Positions 1 to 8,860 of a stretch of 64,000 bases of DNA are shown piece by piece. Every line of letters starts with the position of its first letter. The first letter of the stretch is position 1. The stretch is from Burkholderia sp. Ac-20379. GTDB lineage: Bacteria; Pseudomonadota; Gammaproteobacteria; Burkholderiales; Burkholderiaceae. The notes below the pieces were generated by a model, which was not told the origin of the DNA, did no database searches, and saw only the letters and a list, made by a program, of their open reading frames with translations. The position numbers and the translations under genes are program-made. The stretch covers positions 1 through 64,000 of the forward strand of contig NZ_JAAGPF010000003.1 of assembly GCF_017104645.1 (NCBI RefSeq), given 5' to 3'.

Positions 1-266
1 CCGGCGCGCCGCTCGCGAGCGGCGCCGTGGCCGCGCCGGTGTCGAGCAACCCGGTGTGGGAGCAGGGCTTGCGCAGCGAAGTCGCGCGCTTGCTGCGCGA
101 GAACTCGGCCGACGTGATGGACGAACTGGCGCGCCGTTTCGAGGCCGCCGTGATCCGCGAGGCGCTCGACTTCACGCGCGGCCGCAAGGTCGAAGCGGCC
201 GAGCGGCTCGGCATCGGCCGCAACACGATCACGCGCAAGATCCAGGAACTGCATCTGGAGCCGTGA
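1..266 (+). CDS. ntrC: NtrC-type response regulator, C-terminal end (partial)
   Basis: Only the last ~88 codons are present; the open frame runs in from before base 1. The final ~45 residues are a Fis-type helix-turn-helix with the pattern EALDFTRGRKVEAAERLGIG followed by RNTITRKIQELHLEP, which closely resembles the C-terminus of NtrC/NR(I). NtrC binds enhancer DNA and activates sigma-54 promoters for nitrogen assimilation. The receiver and AAA+ domains lie outside the window, so assignment rests on the HTH alone; another Fis-tailed sigma-54 activator is possible. Confidence 0.75.
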   Translation, partial: GAPLASGAVAAPVSSNPVWEQGLRSEVARLLRENSADVMDELARRFEAAVIREALDFTRGRKVEAAERLGIGRNTITRKIQELHLEP

Positions 267-404
267 TGCGGCGGGCGCGGTGCGCGGCGGCGTTCGTTCG
301 CCGCGCGCCGTTCGCCCGAATGCGATCGAGTTCGCCGCGGGCGGTTTTCCGCCGCCCGCATCGCGATCGGACATAATCGGGGTTTGCTTTCAGGCCGAAC
401 CGCG

Positions 405-2525
405 ATGTCCGATCCGCTCCACTGGCCCAACGGGCCGGATCCCTTCAAATTCCTCGAATCGCTCGACAGCCGCCGCGCCCGCACCTGGGTCGACGAGCAG
501 AACGCGCGCACGCATGCGGCGCTGCGCAACGACGCCGCGTTCACCGCGCTGTCGGCGCGGCTCGCCAAGGCCTACCTGCCGCGCGAGCGGCCCGTGATTC
601 CCGCGCGCTGGCGCGACTGGGCCTACGACCTCTGGCAGGACGACCGTCATCCGAAAGGCCTCTGGCGGCGCGCGCGCTGGGACGATTGGCGCGCCGGCCA
701 GCCGCACTGGCAGGTGCTGCTCGACATCGATGCGCTCGGCGCGCAGGAGCGCGAATCGTGGGTGTTCGAGCACGACGCGATTCTGTATCCCGACGGCGAT
801 CGCGCGCTGCTGTCGCTGTCGCCGGGCGGCGCCGATGCGGTCGTGATCCGCGAGTTCGATCTCGAGCGGCGCTGCTTCGTCGAGGATGGCTTTTGCATCG
901 ACGAGCCCGGCAATCACACCGTCGACTGGATCGATCGCGATACCGTCTACGTGAGCTGGGAGCGCGACGACGAGGCCGTGACCGACGCCGGCTATCCGTA
1001 CGAGGTGCGGCGCTGGACGCGCGGCACCGCGCTGGAGGACGCGCCCATCGTGTTTCGCGGCGAGCGCGACGACATCAGCGCCGGCGCCGGCTTCGATCCG
1101 GTGGAGCGGCGGCATACGGCCTGGCGCAGCGTCGATTTCTTCGACGTGCACACCTACCGGCTCGATGCGGGCGGGGAGTGGCTGCGCTACGACGTGCCCG
1201 CGCACGTGGTGGTCGGCTTCTGGCACGGCTGGCTCGTGCTGGAGCCGCGGCTCGACTGGGCGTGCGAGGGCGCGCTGCATGCCGGCGGATCGCTGCTCGC
1301 GATTCGCGAGGACGCGTTCCTGGCCGGCTCGCGCACGTTCACGACGCTGTTCGCGCCGGGGCCGTCCACCTCGGCCTGCACCTGGACGCACACGCACACC
1401 ACCCTGATCGCGAGCTGGCTCGACGACGTGCGCAACCGCACGCTGCTCTGGCAGCCCACGCAGGATGCGGCTGGCGAGTGGCAGTGGACGTCGAGCGCGT
1501 TCGCCTGGCCGAAGGAGGCCGAGATCGACATCGAGCCGATCGAATCGACGCTGAACGACGAGATCTTCGTCGACGTCGATACGTTCCTCGATCCGCCCGA
1601 ATGCTGGCTCGCCGACCTGGCCGATCGCGCCGACGATGCCGCGTCGCGCCGCGTGCTGCTCGACCGCCCGCCCGTGCAATTCGATGCGAGCGAACTGGTG
1701 GTGCGCCGCGCCGTGGCGCGCTCGCGCGACGGCACCGAGGTGCCGTATACGCTGATCGGGCCGCGCGACGCGCTCGACGGCGCGACCGATGCGGCCGGGC
1801 AGGTGCGGCGCACGGCGCGGCCGTGTTTGCTGTCCGGCTACGGCGGGTTCGCGATTCCGAACCTGCCGGCCTACAGCGACGCGCTCGGCATCGCCTGGCT
1901 CGAACGCGGCGGCGTGGCGGCGTTCGCGCATATCCGCGGCGGCGGCGAGTTCGGCTCGCGCTGGCACACCGACGCGCAGCGCGAGCATCGCCAGCGCTCG
2001 TTCGACGATTTCATCGCGGTGGCCGAGCATCTGGCCGTCAGCGGCGTGACGACGGCCGCGCAACTCGGCATCGAGGGCGGCAGCAACGGCGGCCTGCTGG
2101 TGGCGGCGTGCATGGTGCAGCGCCCCGAGCTGTTCGGCGCGGTGCTCTGCCAGGTGCCGCTGCTCGACATGCAGCGTTATCCGAAGCTGCACGCGGGCGC
2201 GGCCTGGCTCGACGAGTACGGCGACCCCGACGATGCGCGGCAGGGCGCGGCGCTTGCGGCCTATTCGCCGTATCACCGTGTGCGCGGCGATGTCATGTAT
2301 CCGCCGCTGCTGCTCGCCACGTCGACGCGCGACGATCGCGTGCATCCGGCGCACGCGCGCAAGATGGCCGCGCGCATGCAGTCGCTCGGGCACGAACAGG
2401 TGTGGTACTGGGAGAACACGGACGGCGGCCACGGCAGCGCCGACGATCTCGAACGCGCGGAATCCGATGCGGCCGATTTCGGGTTCCTGTGGGCGCATTT
2501 GGGGCCGGCGCCTGCGCTGGGGTGA
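405..2525 (+). CDS. S9 family prolyl oligopeptidase-like serine peptidase
   Basis: A 706-residue protein with the prolyl oligopeptidase layout: an N-terminal beta-propeller-like region and a C-terminal alpha/beta-hydrolase domain. The nucleophile is Ser560 in GGSNGG. The acidic member is in TRDDRVHP (D643/D644) and the histidine is H676 in DGGHG. Length matches the family (about 690-720). The ATG at 405 (MSDPLHWPNG) is preferred over an in-frame TTG at 384 because family proteins begin close to this point. No signal peptide is seen, so a cytosolic peptidase is expected. It stands alone between ntrC and the convergent tssE. Confidence 0.88.
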   Translation: MSDPLHWPNGPDPFKFLESLDSRRARTWVDEQNARTHAALRNDAAFTALSARLAKAYLPRERPVIPARWRDWAYDLWQDDRHPKGLWRRARWDDWRAGQPHWQVLLDIDALGAQERESWVFEHDAILYPDGDRALLSLSPGGADAVVIREFDLERRCFVEDGFCIDEPGNHTVDWIDRDTVYVSWERDDEAVTDAGYPYEVRRWTRGTALEDAPIVFRGERDDISAGAGFDPVERRHTAWRSVDFFDVHTYRLDAGGEWLRYDVPAHVVVGFWHGWLVLEPRLDWACEGALHAGGSLLAIREDAFLAGSRTFTTLFAPGPSTSACTWTHTHTTLIASWLDDVRNRTLLWQPTQDAAGEWQWTSSAFAWPKEAEIDIEPIESTLNDEIFVDVDTFLDPPECWLADLADRADDAASRRVLLDRPPVQFDASELVVRRAVARSRDGTEVPYTLIGPRDALDGATDAAGQVRRTARPCLLSGYGGFAIPNLPAYSDALGIAWLERGGVAAFAHIRGGGEFGSRWHTDAQREHRQRSFDDFIAVAEHLAVSGVTTAAQLGIEGGSNGGLLVAACMVQRPELFGAVLCQVPLLDMQRYPKLHAGAAWLDEYGDPDDARQGAALAAYSPYHRVRGDVMYPPLLLATSTRDDRVHPAHARKMAARMQSLGHEQVWYWENTDGGHGSADDLERAESDAADFGFLWAHLGPAPALG

Positions 2526-2553
2526 GGCTGAGCTTGGCGGCACGCGGCGACGG

Positions 2554-2979
2554 CTAGCCGCGCGCCGTCCCCTGGCGTTGCACGCGCATGCGGCCCGGCG
2601 GCTCGAAGTAGGTGCCGAACCGCACGAGCCCGGCCTTCTTCAGATGGCAGGTCATCTCGAAGTTGACCAGCACGCCCGGATCGTCGTTGTCGAGCAGCGC
2701 GACATCGATCGCGCGGATGCGCGGCTCGTATTTCAGCAGCGTCGCTTCCATTTGCTGCCGGAGCAGATGGGCCGAAGCCGGGAGCGCCTTGTAGATGTTC
2801 GTCAGATCGGGCAGCCCGTAGTCGGGCAGATGCTTGAGCGCACCGGCGCGCGTGTTGAGGATCCGTTGCACGTTGTGCTGCACGCTCATGCATTCGAGCG
2901 TCCGGTCGTCGTAGGCGTCGAGCGGCTCGCCGCCGATCTGCCCGAGCAGCATGTCGTAGAGCGAAGGGCCTGCCTGCAT
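2554..2979 (-). CDS. tssE: Type VI secretion baseplate subunit TssE (gp25-like)
   Basis: A 141-residue protein with the gpW/gp25 family signature: a segment like VQHNVQRILNTRAGALKHLP followed by DYGLPDL, the conserved core in which TssE wedges pack. TssE is the T4 gp25 homologue that initiates sheath polymerisation on the baseplate. The ATG at 2979 lies 14 bp after the clpV stop on the same strand, making it the last gene of the left T6SS operon. The open frame continues upstream inside clpV, but only this start gives a TssE-sized product. Confidence 0.9.
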   Translation of the reverse strand: MQAGPSLYDMLLGQIGGEPLDAYDDRTLECMSVQHNVQRILNTRAGALKHLPDYGLPDLTNIYKALPASAHLLRQQMEATLLKYEPRIRAIDVALLDNDDPGVLVNFEMTCHLKKAGLVRFGTYFEPPGRMRVQRQGTARG

Positions 2980-2993
2980 GGCGCCGCCTCGCG

Positions 2994-5702
2994 TCAGGCC
3001 GTGGCGCGCGCGTCGGCGTGCCGGTCGATGAAATCGATCGTCAGATCGCCGGTGTTCGAGCTCGACAGGGCGATGACCGAGGGCGCGGCGCCGCTCGCCA
3101 TGCGTTCGAGCAATTCGCGCGATACGGCCGGCAGGATCCGCTGGTTGAGGAATGCGTCGACGTTGCGGGCGCCGGATTCGCGTGCGAGGCAATGCGCTGC
3201 CATCGCGGCGGTCAGCGATGCGTCGCAGGTCAGTTCGACGCCATGCTGCCGGCGCAGGCGTTCGGCGATTTTCGCGAGCTTGAGCTGCACGATCGAGGCC
3301 AGCGCCCCGGCATCGAGCGGGCGGTAGACGAGCGGCTGGAAGCGCGCGAGCAGGGCGGGCTGGAAGTGCGCCGTCAATTCCGGGTGAATGGCGTCGAGCA
3401 GCGCCGGCTGGGCGATGTCGGGGGCGTCGGCGGTGAGCGCGTCGATCCGGGCGCTGCCGAGATTGGCGGTCATCAGGATCACGCAGTGGCGAAAGTCGAT
3501 TTCGCGCCCTTCGCCGTCGCGCATCGTGCCGCGATCGAACACCTGATAGAACAGGTCGAGCACGTCGCGGTGCGCCTTCTCGACTTCGTCGAGCAGCACA
3601 ACGCCGTAAGGCCGTTGCCGCACGGCCTCGGTCAATATGCCGCCCCGGCCGTAGCCCACGTAACCCGGCGGCGAGCCCTTCAGTTGCGACACCGTGTGCG
3701 CTTCCTGATACTCCGACATGTTGATCGTCGTGAGCGCGGCCTGGCCGCCGAACATCAGGTCGGCCAGCGCCAGTGCCGTCTCGGTCTTGCCGACGCCTGA
3801 CGGCCCCACGAGCAGAAAGGCGCCGAGCGGCGCATGCTCGCTCTTCAGCCCTGCCTTCGCCGTGCGCAGGCTTTCCGCGAGCGCCGTCAGCGCATCGTCC
3901 TGCGCCACCACGCGCGTGGCCAACTGCCGTTCGAGGTTCAGCAAGCGCAGCAGTTCGTCTTCCATCAGATTGCCGGCCGGCACGCCCGTCCATTCCGCGA
4001 CGATGCGCGCCACGGCCGATGCGTCGACATCGACGCAGACCCGCGGGGTCTTGCCTTGATGTTCGGCCAACTGGCGTTTCGCTTCGTCGAGCGAGGCCGT
4101 GTCGAGCGGCGTTGCATCGTCGCGGCGTTCAGCACGATGCCGGTGGATCCGGCGGACCAACGCGAGTTCTTCCGCGTGGCGGGCCTGCGCGCTGGCGAGG
4201 GCTTGCCGCGCATCGGTCAACGCGCTTGCCAGCGCCGCGCGCCGCGGCGCGACGTCGTGGATGCCTGCCTGGGCGTCGGCGTCGAGCGCCGCGTGCTCGA
4301 GTTCGAGCGCGCGGATCGCGGCCTCGGTGCCTTGCAATTCCGCCGGCGGCGATTCGAGCCCGATCCGCACGCGCGCGGCGGCCGTATCGAGCAGGTCGAC
4401 TGCCTTGTCCGGAAGCTGCCGGGCGGGGATGTAGCGGCGCGACAGCTTCACGGCGGCGACCAGCGCCTCGTCGCGGATGTGCACGTCGTGATACCGCGCA
4501 TAGCGCTGCTTGAGCCCGCGCAGCATCAGGCATGCTGCGTCGTCGTCGGGTTCGTCGACCTTGATGAGCTGGAAGCGGCGCTCGAGCGCCGCGTCGCGCT
4601 CGAAGAATGCCTTGTATTCCGACCAGGTGGTGGCGGCGATCGTTCGCAATTCGCCGCGCGCCAGCGCCGGCTTGAGCAGGTTCGCGGCATCGGCGCCGCC
4701 GGCCGCGTTGCCCGCGCCGATCAGGGTGTGCGCTTCGTCGATGAAGAGCAGCATCGGGACGGGCGAGGCCTGCACCTCGTCGATGACCTGTTTCAGCCGT
4801 TGCTCGAACTCGCCCTTCACGCCGGCGCCGGCCTGCAGCAGGCCCAGATCGAGCGTCAGGATGCGCACGTCGCGGATCGCGTTCGGCACGCTGCCCTCGG
4901 CGACGCGCAGCGCCAGGCCTTCGACCAATGCCGTCTTGCCCACGCCGGGCTCGCCGACGAGGATCGGGTTGTTCTTGCGGCGCCGCGCGAGGACGTCGAC
5001 CATCTGCCGGATTTCGCGATCGCGGCCGAACACCGGATCGATGGCGCCGGCGCGGGCCTTTTCGGTCAGATCGGTCGCGAAGCGCGCGAGGGCCTGGCCG
5101 TCGGTGCCGCGATGCGGGATGGTCGCCGCCGGGAGTGCTTGAGCGGACATGGCCGAGGCCGGTTCGTCGGACGGCGGAGCCGGGCGATCGTCGGTATCCG
5201 TTGCCGCGTCGGCGTCCTGCGGCCGCTCGCTTTCGCAGGAACGATGCGCAAGGCGCGGCAGCAAGCGGCGGATCTGCGCGCTGCTGACGGACAGCAACGG
5301 CCATGCATGTTGGGTGCGCAGCACGTGCGGCACGTCGACGATCGCCTGCAGCAGATTGCCGGAGCGGATCGGCGTGTCGTCGGCGTCGGACGCGGCATGC
5401 TGCCAGGCTTCCTGAAGCACGGTCGCCAGTTGCGGAGAAAGGGAGGGCTTGCCGCGCAGGTTGCGGGGCAGATGGTCGATCGAGGCGAGCAGGGTGTCCC
5501 AGACGCGATCGAGATCGATGTCGTAGTGCCGCAGGATGGCCGGGATGTCGCCGTCGTGCGATTCGATCAGCTTCAGCAGCCAGTGCTCGACCGTGATTTC
5601 GTCCGCGAGACGCGTCTGACACAGGCTGGCGGCGGCTTCGAGCGCCTGGGCACAGTGGGCATTGAGCCGGCGGAGCAGGTGGGTCGTGTCTCGGGAAATC
5701 AT
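2994..5702 (-). CDS. clpV: Type VI secretion ATPase ClpV (TssH)
   Basis: A 902-residue AAA+ unfoldase that disassembles the contracted TssB-TssC sheath in the cytosol. It has a Clp N domain, a first ATPase domain (Walker A GEPGVGKT at 250-257, Walker B in LLFIDEAHTL), a middle coiled-coil region, and a second ATPase domain (Walker A GPSGVGKT at 633-640, Walker B in VVLLDEVEKAH). The pore loop is in the KGSPPGYVGYGRGG stretch. Length and order match ClpV rather than ClpB. It lies downstream of hcp, with a terminator-like hairpin between, and 14 bp ahead of tssE. Confidence 0.96.
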   Translation of the reverse strand: MISRDTTHLLRRLNAHCAQALEAAASLCQTRLADEITVEHWLLKLIESHDGDIPAILRHYDIDLDRVWDTLLASIDHLPRNLRGKPSLSPQLATVLQEAWQHAASDADDTPIRSGNLLQAIVDVPHVLRTQHAWPLLSVSSAQIRRLLPRLAHRSCESERPQDADAATDTDDRPAPPSDEPASAMSAQALPAATIPHRGTDGQALARFATDLTEKARAGAIDPVFGRDREIRQMVDVLARRRKNNPILVGEPGVGKTALVEGLALRVAEGSVPNAIRDVRILTLDLGLLQAGAGVKGEFEQRLKQVIDEVQASPVPMLLFIDEAHTLIGAGNAAGGADAANLLKPALARGELRTIAATTWSEYKAFFERDAALERRFQLIKVDEPDDDAACLMLRGLKQRYARYHDVHIRDEALVAAVKLSRRYIPARQLPDKAVDLLDTAAARVRIGLESPPAELQGTEAAIRALELEHAALDADAQAGIHDVAPRRAALASALTDARQALASAQARHAEELALVRRIHRHRAERRDDATPLDTASLDEAKRQLAEHQGKTPRVCVDVDASAVARIVAEWTGVPAGNLMEDELLRLLNLERQLATRVVAQDDALTALAESLRTAKAGLKSEHAPLGAFLLVGPSGVGKTETALALADLMFGGQAALTTINMSEYQEAHTVSQLKGSPPGYVGYGRGGILTEAVRQRPYGVVLLDEVEKAHRDVLDLFYQVFDRGTMRDGEGREIDFRHCVILMTANLGSARIDALTADAPDIAQPALLDAIHPELTAHFQPALLARFQPLVYRPLDAGALASIVQLKLAKIAERLRRQHGVELTCDASLTAAMAAHCLARESGARNVDAFLNQRILPAVSRELLERMASGAAPSVIALSSSNTGDLTIDFIDRHADARATA

Positions 5703-5761
5703 GGGGGGTGTCCGGGTCTGGACGCGCGCGTGCCGAGGCTGGCGGCCGGGCGTGCCCTTTG

Positions 5762-5792
5762 AAAAAAGCCAACCTGAACGCGTCAGGCTGGC
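5762..5792 (-). terminator. Hairpin terminator between hcp and clpV
   Basis: Bases 5768-5792 can pair as GCC...CCTGA with TCAGG...GGC (one internal mismatch, 5-base loop), followed on the minus strand by six U (AAAAAA at 5762-5767). It lies 45 bp after the hcp stop and 60 bp before clpV. It probably works as a partial terminator, giving more hcp than clpV-tssE transcript. Confidence 0.6.
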
Positions 5793-5836
5793 CAGGGAAC
5801 CGCCAGGGGGCCAGCGGTTCGATCACGCGGTGACGA

Positions 5837-6322
5837 TCAGGAGCGCTCGTTCCAGGTGTCCTTGTGGATGATGTTGCCGTCCTTGTACGACCAGGTGATC
5901 GTCTCGTAGCGCAGCTCGACGTTCTCGAGGTGGTTGTGCTTTTCGTAGGACGGGTTCTTGATGTCGTGCATGACCGGATTCACGGCAACGACCTTCACGT
6001 TGTCGAGCTTCGTGTTGAAGTACTCCTTCTCCTTGCCGGCGTCGTCGATTCTGTACCACTTGATCTCGACCGATTTCAGCGTCTGGCCGCTTGTCACGGC
6101 CTTGTACAGATACGGCGTGGATGCATCGGTTTCCTTCGTCAGCGTGATCGGCTTGTGGACCCGGGTGCCGGTCAGCTTGCCCGTGTTGCCGTCGGTCGGG
6201 ATATGCACGCCGTGATCGAACGCGACGAGCTCGACGCTGCCCTCGCGATCCTGCACGGTCACCGAACCCTTGATATCGGCGCCGCCATCGTCCTTGAGCC
6301 ACATGTATGCCGGAATTGCCAT
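5837..6322 (-). CDS. hcp: Type VI secretion tube protein Hcp (TssD)
   Basis: A 161-residue Hcp1-family protein beginning MAIPAYMWLKDDGGADIKGS, with the family's SVELVAFDHGV segment and the C-terminal ELRYETITWSYKDGN motif. Hexameric rings stack to form the inner tube of the T6SS and carry small effectors in the lumen. The ATG at 6322 is used rather than the upstream ATG at 6343, since it is preceded by GGGAGTAAGAGG and fits the family N-terminus. It lies 55 bp after the OmpA-like gene and is followed by a hairpin terminator. Confidence 0.95.
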   Translation of the reverse strand: MAIPAYMWLKDDGGADIKGSVTVQDREGSVELVAFDHGVHIPTDGNTGKLTGTRVHKPITLTKETDASTPYLYKAVTSGQTLKSVEIKWYRIDDAGKEKEYFNTKLDNVKVVAVNPVMHDIKNPSYEKHNHLENVELRYETITWSYKDGNIIHKDTWNERS

Positions 6323-6377
6323 CCTCTTACTCCCTGTTCGCACTACTCATCTCGCCCGGAGCGAACCCCGGGCTTTC

Positions 6378-8150
6378 TCAACCCCCCGAGCGGATCGCGT
6401 CGGGGGCCAAATCTGCGGCCGATCGCCCGGTATCCGGTACCAGGGTGATTTCCACGCGCCGGTTTCGGGCGCGGCCGTCGGGCGTGTCGTTGCTCGCGAT
6501 CGGCCGCGTCATGCCGTAGCCCTGGATCGCGAAGCGGGTGGCCGGGATGCCCGATGCGTCGACGAGCCAGTCGCGTACGGCTTGGGCACGCGCCGTCGAC
6601 AGCGCTTCGTTGCTGCCGGCTTGACCGACGTTGTCGGTGTAGCCGGCGACGAGAATGCGTTTGCCGGGATACGCCTTGATCATGTCGAGGGCCTCGATCA
6701 GCGCGCGGTTCGATCCGGGCTTCAGGCTGGCGCGACCGCTCTCGAACAGCGACATGCTGTCGAGCGTGAGAACGGCGGGCGAAGGGGGCGGCGGCGCATA
6801 CGAAGCGATCGCGTCGTTCAACGGCGGCAGCAGCGCCGCGCCGCGATACATGCCGAACGACAGGGAGAGCGGAATGCCGGTGCGTGCGTAGCGGTCGAGC
6901 TGGTCCCGATGGTTGACGAGCACGCGCAGCGCCGCCCGCTTCGCGGTATCGCGGCTGGCCGGGATCGCCGAATAGCGTCCGAGATCCGCGCCGATGCGAT
7001 GCATCAGGCGTTCGTTGTTCTTGCCCGCGCCCCAGGTTGCGATGGCCGTCGCGCAGGCCAGCAGGGCGAGTGCATGCCCCGCTGCCGCCAGGCGCGGCGA
7101 CCGCCAGCGTCGCGGCGGCATCGCTTCGATCAAGGGCTGCGGCAGCGGCCACGGCGCAGGAGCGGCCAGCGACGCGGCGCGCACGACGCGCGTCTGCCGC
7201 TCGACATCGCGCGACCACGGGTTGTCCGGGCGGCTCGCCGGGCCGCAGTCGATCCAGCCGGCCCCGCACAGCAGCCAGGGCGGCGCGGGCTGCTGCCGAT
7301 CGGTCAAAGGGTCGAACACGGCGCGCTGTACCCAAGCAACGAGCGAGACCAGCGCGGCGGCGCGGGTTGCCGCGGCGGAATCGGCCTGGTCGTGCAGCGC
7401 TTCGCGCTCCGCGGCACGCATCGCGGGCTCGAAGCACGCGTTGCCTGCCAGATGCGTGGACGAGGACATGCCGTACCACTGCCGTGCCGCCGGATCCGCA
7501 GGGCCGGGCGCGAGGCGTTGATACACGGCGGCGTAGCCCGGCAGTTGCGTGCCGAGCATGCGGGCGGCGTCGGCCGAGGCTTGCCGGACCGCGCGCAGTT
7601 TCTGCGTCAACGTGTCGGGTTCGGCATGCAAGGCCGGCGCGACCGACAGCACGATGGCATCCGGGGCGCGCCCGTCGCGCCATTGCCTGACCGCCACGGC
7701 AAGCTGAGGCAGATCTTGCGGCCGATCCACGCGCAGCCAGATGGCGCCTTCGCCGATCAGCACTTGCCGGCGTTCTCCGGCCCGATCGAACAGTTCGGCC
7801 AGCCCGTCGCCGGTGACGAGGGCGAGCGGCATGCGGGTGCGCAACTCGACCGGCACGTCCGCCGCCGCCGAGCCCAGCGTGGCCAGCACCTGCGCACTTT
7901 GGCGGCGCGCGCCGTCGATCCGGTGTGTGTACCACCCGATCAGCGCGGCCGCGGCAAGGCCTGCGACGGCCGAAAGCGACCAGGCAGCGCTGGCGTCGAG
8001 CCGAAGCACGAGCCAGATCAAGGCGAGCGTCAGTGCCGTTGCGAACACGACGACGAGACGCACCGGGTACCCGAGCCCTTCGTGGCCGCGATCGGGTAGA
8101 TCGTCGCCGCGTGTCGGTGCTTCGGCGAGAGCAGGGAAGTCGGATTTCAC
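6378..8150 (-). CDS. T6SS-associated OmpA-family protein with a TssM-like N-terminal region
   Basis: A 590-residue protein starting at GTG 8150, whose codon overlaps the tssL stop by 4 bases (GTGA). Two membrane helices sit near residues 35-75 and a third before the C-terminal third. The last ~130 residues are an OmpA/MotB peptidoglycan-binding domain (GYTDNVGQAGSNEALSTARA, RNRRVEI). The segment between the helices aligns by eye with the cytoplasmic part of TssM in this locus, and the later RTGIPLSLSFGMYRG stretch resembles the periplasmic IcmF region. It probably anchors the TssJLM membrane complex to the cell wall, as TagL-type proteins do. Confidence 0.8.
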   Translation of the reverse strand: MKSDFPALAEAPTRGDDLPDRGHEGLGYPVRLVVVFATALTLALIWLVLRLDASAAWSLSAVAGLAAAALIGWYTHRIDGARRQSAQVLATLGSAAADVPVELRTRMPLALVTGDGLAELFDRAGERRQVLIGEGAIWLRVDRPQDLPQLAVAVRQWRDGRAPDAIVLSVAPALHAEPDTLTQKLRAVRQASADAARMLGTQLPGYAAVYQRLAPGPADPAARQWYGMSSSTHLAGNACFEPAMRAAEREALHDQADSAAATRAAALVSLVAWVQRAVFDPLTDRQQPAPPWLLCGAGWIDCGPASRPDNPWSRDVERQTRVVRAASLAAPAPWPLPQPLIEAMPPRRWRSPRLAAAGHALALLACATAIATWGAGKNNERLMHRIGADLGRYSAIPASRDTAKRAALRVLVNHRDQLDRYARTGIPLSLSFGMYRGAALLPPLNDAIASYAPPPPSPAVLTLDSMSLFESGRASLKPGSNRALIEALDMIKAYPGKRILVAGYTDNVGQAGSNEALSTARAQAVRDWLVDASGIPATRFAIQGYGMTRPIASNDTPDGRARNRRVEITLVPDTGRSAADLAPDAIRSGG

Positions 8151-8860
8151 GGGCGGGCAGGTTGGGCCGAGACAAGTTGGGCGAGTTGCGCATCGAGTGC
8201 GGCAGACCAGGCGCCCCAGGTGACGGCCGCGACGAGGCAGGCGATTCCGGCGATTGCCCAAGGCGACAGCCGGTAAAACCAGTCGGACGGCCGCCGGCCG
8301 CCGCGATTCGTCATGAACGGGCGATCGGGTGACGTGTTCAGCGATGCGAGCCGGGCATTCAAGGATTCGATCAAGGCCGCGCGTTCCGCCGCGCCGGAAC
8401 GCGCATAGCGGCCGACGAAGCCCATGCCGAGGATCGCCGAATAGCACTCGAGCAGCGCGACGGGCGGCGCCGCTTCGAGCAGGCGCGCATCGAGCCGTTC
8501 GAACACGCGTTCACCGGCGTCGTGCAGATGGAACTGTTCGACTTGCAGCGGCGTGTGCTCCCAACCTGATCGGAATTCGCCCGGCAAATACCGCAGCGCG
8601 GCTTCGTCGAGCAATCCGCACTGTGCGATCAGCGCTTCGCTGCGGACGTCGTCCGGAAAGCCGCGCCGCGCCAGATCGCTCGCGAACCGCTCGACCAGTT
8701 GCTTGCATTGGCGGCGCAACGCGTGTGCGTCCTGCGTCTGGCCGCCCGAGGCAAGGCTGGTCACCAGCAGCGCGGTGTCGCGCAGCAAATCGCGCATGCC
8801 TTCGACGCGCGGCTGACCGGCCGCGCGCATCGCTTGCGTATCGGGATGCGAGGTCGTCAT
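8147..8860 (-). CDS. tssL: Type VI secretion membrane protein TssL (DotU/IcmH)
   Basis: A 237-residue DotU-family protein with a cytosolic alpha-helical domain (ATG 8860) and one C-terminal transmembrane helix (WAIAGIACLVAAVTWGAWSA), as expected for a tail-anchored TssL. The segment IAQCGLLDEAALRYLP is characteristic of DotU/TssL. It has no peptidoglycan-binding extension; that role is supplied by the separate OmpA-like gene downstream. The ATG overlaps the tssK stop (ATGA), indicating translational coupling. Confidence 0.92.
   Translation of the reverse strand: MTTSHPDTQAMRAAGQPRVEGMRDLLRDTALLVTSLASGGQTQDAHALRRQCKQLVERFASDLARRGFPDDVRSEALIAQCGLLDEAALRYLPGEFRSGWEHTPLQVEQFHLHDAGERVFERLDARLLEAAPPVALLECYSAILGMGFVGRYARSGAAERAALIESLNARLASLNTSPDRPFMTNRGGRRPSDWFYRLSPWAIAGIACLVAAVTWGAWSAALDAQLAQLVSAQPARP

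Noticed and set aside
390-2543. 717-codon open frame opposite the S9 peptidase
   Set aside because: Arg/Ala/His-rich low-complexity translation typical of the antisense of a GC-rich gene; the plus-strand frame has clear catalytic motifs.
3834-5762. 642-codon open frame opposite clpV
   Set aside because: Shadow of clpV; composition is biased and has no domain, while clpV shows both Walker motifs.
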